Below, one piece after another: positions 60,004 to 64,000 of a stretch of DNA of 64,000 nucleotides. A program made the position numbers and the translations under genes. The notes beneath the pieces were generated by a model. The model saw only the letters and a program-made list of their open reading frames with translations. It was not told the DNA's origin and ran no database searches. Position 1 is the first letter of the stretch, and every line of letters starts with the position of its first letter. The DNA lies in contig NZ_CP011390.1 in NCBI RefSeq assembly GCF_001644645.1, positions 5,163,501 to 5,227,500 of the forward strand. Reading direction: 5' to 3'. This DNA comes from Flavisolibacter tropicus. Its GTDB lineage: Bacteria; Bacteroidota; Bacteroidia; Chitinophagales; Chitinophagaceae.

Positions 60004-60142
60004 CTGTCCTTTAGTTTTGGCCAAAAACAATTTTGACGTTACAATACATTCTCAAGTAATTGATTTTCAATAGCTTTTATTTTTCAAATAAGAGCCTGAG
60101 AAAGTCTTGTCTCGTTTAAAACAAAAACCGGTTTTTATACAT

Positions 60143-63100
60143 ATGTCTGCTACAACAATGAATCAAAGGATCAATTTCGGAAAAATTGGAAACATTGCCG
60201 ATACTCCTGATCTTCTGGCAGTTCAAATTCAATCCTTTAAAGAGTTTTTTCAGCTTGAAACAACTCCTGACAAACGAAACATTGAAGGCCTGTTCCGTGT
60301 GTTTAAGGAAAACTTTCCTATCACTGACACCCGTAACATTTTCGTTCTGGAATTTTTGGACTACTTTATCGATCCGCCTCGTTATACTATTGAAGAGTGT
60401 ATGGAGCGTGGTTTGACGTACGCTGTGCCTTTAAAAGCAAAGCTGCGCTTAAGCTGTAATGATGAGGAGCATATCGATTTCCAAACAATCGTGCAGGATG
60501 TATTCTTAGGAAATATCCCCTACATGACTCCACGTGGTACGTTTGTTATCAACGGTGCTGAGCGTGTAGTAGTTTCTCAATTACACCGTTCTCCTGGTGT
60601 ATTCTTCGGTCAGTCAGTTCACCCAAACGGTACTAAGATTTACTCTGCGAGAGTAATTCCGTTCAAAGGTGCCTGGATGGAATTTGCTACAGACATTAAC
60701 AATGTGATGTATGCATACATTGACCGTAAGAAAAAGTTCCCGGTAACTACTTTATTGCGTTCAATTGGTTATGAAACCGATAAAGACATTCTGGAGTTGT
60801 TCGGAATGGCTGACGAGGTAAAAGGAGATAAGAAATCATTACAGAAGTTTGAAGGTCGCCGCTTAGCTGCGCGTGTATTACGTAGCTGGGTAGAAGACTT
60901 CGTGGATGAGGATACCGGTGAGGTGGTTTCTATTGAGCGTAATGAAGTGATCTTGGATCGTGATCAGATCTTAGATGCAGAAGCTATTGATACTATTTCT
61001 GAAATGGATATCAAGAGCATCTTCGTGCAAAAAGAAGATGTAGGTGGCGATTACGCTATTATCTATAACACGTTAAATAAAGATACCTCTAACTCAGAGC
61101 TGGAAGCCGTACAGGTAATCTACCGTCAATTGCGCGGTGCTGATGCTCCTGATAACGAAACAGCGAGAGGTATTATCGATAAATTATTCTTCTCTGATAA
61201 GCGTTATGATCTAGGTGAAGTTGGTCGTTATAAGATCAACCGTAAGCTAGGTTTGCACTCTCCTGTTGAGCAAAAAACGCTGACAAAAGAAGATATCATT
61301 GAAATCATTAAGTATCTGGTTCGCTTAACTAATGGTAAAGCGGAAATTGATGATATTGATCACCTGAGCAACCGTCGCGTACGTACAGTAGGTGAGCAGT
61401 TATACGCTCAGTTTGGTGTAGGTCTTGCTCGTATGGCTCGTACTATTCGTGAAAGAATGAACGTACGTGATAACGAGGTATTTACGCCAGTTGATTTGAT
61501 CAATGCCAGAACACTTTCTTCTGTAATCAACTCGTTCTTTGGAACTTCTCAGTTGTCTCAGTTCTTAGACCAAACCAACCCGCTTTCAGAAATCACGCAT
61601 AAACGTCGTATTTCAGCGCTCGGACCAGGTGGTTTAAGCCGTGAGAGAGCAGGTTTCGAGGTACGTGACGTACACTATAGCCACTATGGTCGTTTGTGTA
61701 CTATTGAAACACCGGAAGGTCCAAACATTGGTTTGATCTCTACACTTTGTGTACACGCTAAGATCAACGAGATGGGCTTCATTGAAACGCCTTACCGTAA
61801 AGTTGATAACGGTAAAGTGAACATGAAGCAATTGACTTTCTTAAGTGCTGAAGAAGAAGATACGGCAAAGATTGCACAGGCTAACGTGCCTGTTGATGAA
61901 AAAGGCAACTTCGTTGAAGATAGAATTGTGAGCCGTGAAACGGGTGACTTCCCAATTCTAGATAAAAACGAAGTAGAATATATGGACGTAGCACCTAACC
62001 AGATTGTTGGTTTAAGTGCTTCATTGATTCCGTTCTTAGAGCATGATGATGCTAACCGTGCCCTGATGGGATCAAACATGCAACGTCAGGCTGTACCATT
62101 ATTGCGTCCAGACGTACCTGTTGTAGGTACTGGTTTGGAAGCTAAGGCAGCTCGTGACGCACGTATTCAGATTCATTCGGAAGGAGAGGGTGTAGTAGAG
62201 TTTGTTGATGCAAACGAAATTCATGTTCGTTACAATCGCAACGATGAGCAACGTTTAGTTTCTTTTGAAGATGATTTGAAAGTTTACAGACTAACAAAGT
62301 TCATTAAGACTAACCAAGAAACTTCTATCAACCTGAAGCCTGCTGTTAAGAAAGGACAGAAAGTAGTAGAAGGCGATTTCTTAACTGAAGGTTATGCAAC
62401 TCGTAATGGTGAGCTGGCCTTAGGTAAGAACCTGAAAGTAGCCTTCATGCCTTGGAAAGGTTACAACTTCGAGGATGCGATTGTAATCTCTGAAAGAGTT
62501 GTAAAAGAAGATATGTTTACTTCAGTTCACATTTCTGAATATGAACTGGAAGTACGTGATACGAAGTTGGGTGAGGAAGAATTGACTCCAGATATTCCAA
62601 ACGTTTCTGAAGAAGCTACAAAAGATCTGGATGAGAATGGTATCATTCGCATTGGTGCTCAAATTAAGGAAGGTGATATCTTGATTGGTAAGATCACTCC
62701 TAAAGGTGAATCTGACCCAACACCAGAAGAGAAGTTATTGCGTGCCATCTTTGGTGATAAAGCTGGTGATGCGAAGGATGCTTCTCTGAAAGCACCAAAC
62801 GGTGTGGAAGGTGTAGTGATCGGTAAGAAACTGTTCCAGAGAGCGAAGAAAGATAAGAACGCAAAAGTTCGTGAGAAAGCTGCCATTGAGAAGTTAGAAA
62901 AAGTACACGAAAAGAATGTGTCTGATCTAATGGAAGTATTGTTGGATAAACTACTGACATTATTGAAAGACAAAGCTTCTGCAGGTGTTTCTAACAACTT
63001 TGGCGAGGTGTTAATTGGTAAAGGCTCGAAGTTCACTCAGAAAAACCTTTCAGGTATTGACTACATGAACGTTAATCCGTTGGGTTGGTCTGGTGATGCG

Positions 63101-63949
63101 AAGATTGATGATCAAATCAACATTCTTCTTCACAACTATAGCATTAAGTACAACGAAGAACTAGGTCGTTACAAGCGCGAGAAATTCAACATCTCTATTG
63201 GTGACGAATTACCTGCAGGTGTACTGAAACTGGCTAAAGTATACATCGCTGTTAAGCGTAAGCTGAAAGTAGGTGATAAGATGGCCGGTCGTCACGGTAA
63301 CAAGGGTATCGTTGCTAAGATTGTTCGTGCTGAAGATATGCCGTTCCTGGAAGATGGAACTCCTGTGGATATCGTATTGAACCCGCTGGGTGTACCTTCT
63401 CGTATGAACCTTGGACAGATCTATGAAACTGTGTTAGGTTGGGCTGGTATGGAATTGAGTACCAAGTTTGAAACGCCAATCTTTGATGGTGCTTCAACTG
63501 ACGACATTGCTAAGTTCTGTGAGCAGGCTGGTATCCCAATGTTCGGTCACACATACTTGTATGATGGTGAAACCGGTGAACGTTTCCACCAGAAAGCTAC
63601 TGTGGGTGTTATCTATGTTATCAAACTTCACCACATGGTGGATGATAAGATGCACGCACGTTCTATCGGACCATACAGCTTGATTACTCAACAGCCGCTG
63701 GGTGGTAAAGCGCAGTTCGGTGGTCAGCGTTTCGGTGAGATGGAGGTTTGGGCTTTGGAAGCATACGGTGCATCTAACATCTTACAAGAGCTGTTAACGA
63801 TCAAGTCTGATGATATCATTGGCCGTGCTAAAACGTACGAAGCCATTGTGAAAGGTGAAAATATTCCTCGCGCTGGTGTACCTGAATCATTCAATGTATT
63901 GGTACATGAATTAAGAGGCTTAGGCTTGGATTTAAAATTCCATGACTAA
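60143..63949 (+). CDS. rpoB: DNA-directed RNA polymerase subunit beta
   Basis: About 1268 residues, complete. The start at 60143 ([16 protein letters not shown]) is preferred over an in-frame TTG at 60107 and over the ATG at 60158. Landmarks in order: [17 protein letters not shown], the rifampicin region with [20 protein letters not shown] and [54 protein letters not shown], and the C-terminal [19 protein letters not shown]. In the rifampicin region Gln, Asp, His, Arg and Ser positions look wild type. rpoC presumably follows right of the window. Highly expressed codon use. Confidence 0.98.
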   Translation: MSATTMNQRINFGKIGNIADTPDLLAVQIQSFKEFFQLETTPDKRNIEGLFRVFKENFPITDTRNIFVLEFLDYFIDPPRYTIEECMERGLTYAVPLKAKLRLSCNDEEHIDFQTIVQDVFLGNIPYMTPRGTFVINGAERVVVSQLHRSPGVFFGQSVHPNGTKIYSARVIPFKGAWMEFATDINNVMYAYIDRKKKFPVTTLLRSIGYETDKDILELFGMADEVKGDKKSLQKFEGRRLAARVLRSWVEDFVDEDTGEVVSIERNEVILDRDQILDAEAIDTISEMDIKSIFVQKEDVGGDYAIIYNTLNKDTSNSELEAVQVIYRQLRGADAPDNETARGIIDKLFFSDKRYDLGEVGRYKINRKLGLHSPVEQKTLTKEDIIEIIKYLVRLTNGKAEIDDIDHLSNRRVRTVGEQLYAQFGVGLARMARTIRERMNVRDNEVFTPVDLINARTLSSVINSFFGTSQLSQFLDQTNPLSEITHKRRISALGPGGLSRERAGFEVRDVHYSHYGRLCTIETPEGPNIGLISTLCVHAKINEMGFIETPYRKVDNGKVNMKQLTFLSAEEEDTAKIAQANVPVDEKGNFVEDRIVSRETGDFPILDKNEVEYMDVAPNQIVGLSASLIPFLEHDDANRALMGSNMQRQAVPLLRPDVPVVGTGLEAKAARDARIQIHSEGEGVVEFVDANEIHVRYNRNDEQRLVSFEDDLKVYRLTKFIKTNQETSINLKPAVKKGQKVVEGDFLTEGYATRNGELALGKNLKVAFMPWKGYNFEDAIVISERVVKEDMFTSVHISEYELEVRDTKLGEEELTPDIPNVSEEATKDLDENGIIRIGAQIKEGDILIGKITPKGESDPTPEEKLLRAIFGDKAGDAKDASLKAPNGVEGVVIGKKLFQRAKKDKNAKVREKAAIEKLEKVHEKNVSDLMEVLLDKLLTLLKDKASAGVSNNFGEVLIGKGSKFTQKNLSGIDYMNVNPLGWSGDAKIDDQINILLHNYSIKYNEELGRYKREKFNISIGDELPAGVLKLAKVYIAVKRKLKVGDKMAGRHGNKGIVAKIVRAEDMPFLEDGTPVDIVLNPLGVPSRMNLGQIYETVLGWAGMELSTKFETPIFDGASTDDIAKFCEQAGIPMFGHTYLYDGETGERFHQKATVGVIYVIKLHHMVDDKMHARSIGPYSLITQQPLGGKAQFGGQRFGEMEVWALEAYGASNILQELLTIKSDDIIGRAKTYEAIVKGENIPRAGVPESFNVLVHELRGLGLDLKFHD

Positions 63950-63959
63950 TAAGATCGTG

Positions 63960-64000
63960 AAACGTGAGACTCTAAATGTGAAAGTTTGAGTCTCGCGTTT
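63960..64000. repeat. Hairpin after rpoB at window edge
   Basis: AAACGTGAGACTC (63960-63972) pairs with GAGTCTCGCGTTT (63988-64000), one G-U pair. ACGTGAGAC wording also appears in reverse near 19880-19910 (CACGTCTCACGTTC), so it may be another dispersed repeat. Cut by the window end. Confidence 0.5.

Overview
The window reads as chromosomal DNA of a Bacteroidota bacterium, most likely of the Chitinophagaceae or a close family (family level is inference). Reasons: a type IX secretion (PorU/PorV-like) pair, two DUF5916 outer-membrane proteins, a DUF6702 protein, the rpsU-xerC-hpf block typical of the phylum, repeated TAnnTTTG promoter -7 elements, and almost no Shine-Dalgarno sequences except a very strong one at rpsU. 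Coding is dense on both strands, with moderate GC and repeat-rich gaps.

Layout. 1-3.5 kb is a mobile-element patch: the 3' part of an IS1182-type transposase, an AT-rich DUF4375 lipoprotein gene, and a complete IS110-family transposase with a 356-base non-coding flank that may hold its bridge RNA. 3.5-14.2 kb holds housekeeping and accessory genes: TfoX-N protein, two NTF2-like proteins, an F420/NADP-type oxidoreductase, a lone ABC-2 permease, sppA, divergent folK and a deoxynucleoside kinase, an MFS exporter, a secreted metallo-beta-lactamase-fold hydrolase, a DUF4242 protein and a YkgJ-type cysteine-cluster protein. 14.4-16.3 kb is a co-directional trio: a small HMA-fold-like protein, a TerB-domain protein with a glycine-rich tail, and EcsC. 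16.6-34.9 kb is mostly exported or metabolic genes: class IV aminotransferase, TPR protein, BNR/VPS10 propeller, MORN protein, esterase, M1 peptidase with HupE and DUF6702, sulfurtransferase, Ntn amidase, class V aminotransferase, cyanophycinase and tyrS. 35.1-42.4 kb is a porV2-porU2-acyltransferase cassette.

The right third is a translation/transcription region: ribE (reverse), rpsU-xerC-hpf, four tRNAs, tuf, trpT, secE-nusG, rplK-rplA-rplJ-rplL and rpoB. It is unusual in being broken twice. About 8 kb (LTA-synthase-like protein, tandem DUF5916 genes, proC) separates nusG from rplK, and a reverse-strand helix-hairpin-helix gene sits between rplL and rpoB. Each break has an intrinsic terminator upstream and a fresh TAnnTTTG element downstream, so nusG, rplKAJL and rpoB look like separate transcription units.

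Several repeat families lie in the gaps: REP-like GC-rich palindromes touching stop codons, a roughly 100-base element with terminator downstream of two unrelated genes, A/G-rich low-complexity blocks, TGACAG-rich blocks (one inside the tRNA array), a 7-base tandem array and an 11-base tandem array. I found no CRISPR array, prophage or obvious new defence system. The strongest candidates for follow-up are the IS110 flank, the rpsU Shine-Dalgarno, the split ribosomal/RNA-polymerase cluster, a possible L1-binding leader and the paired 3' elements.
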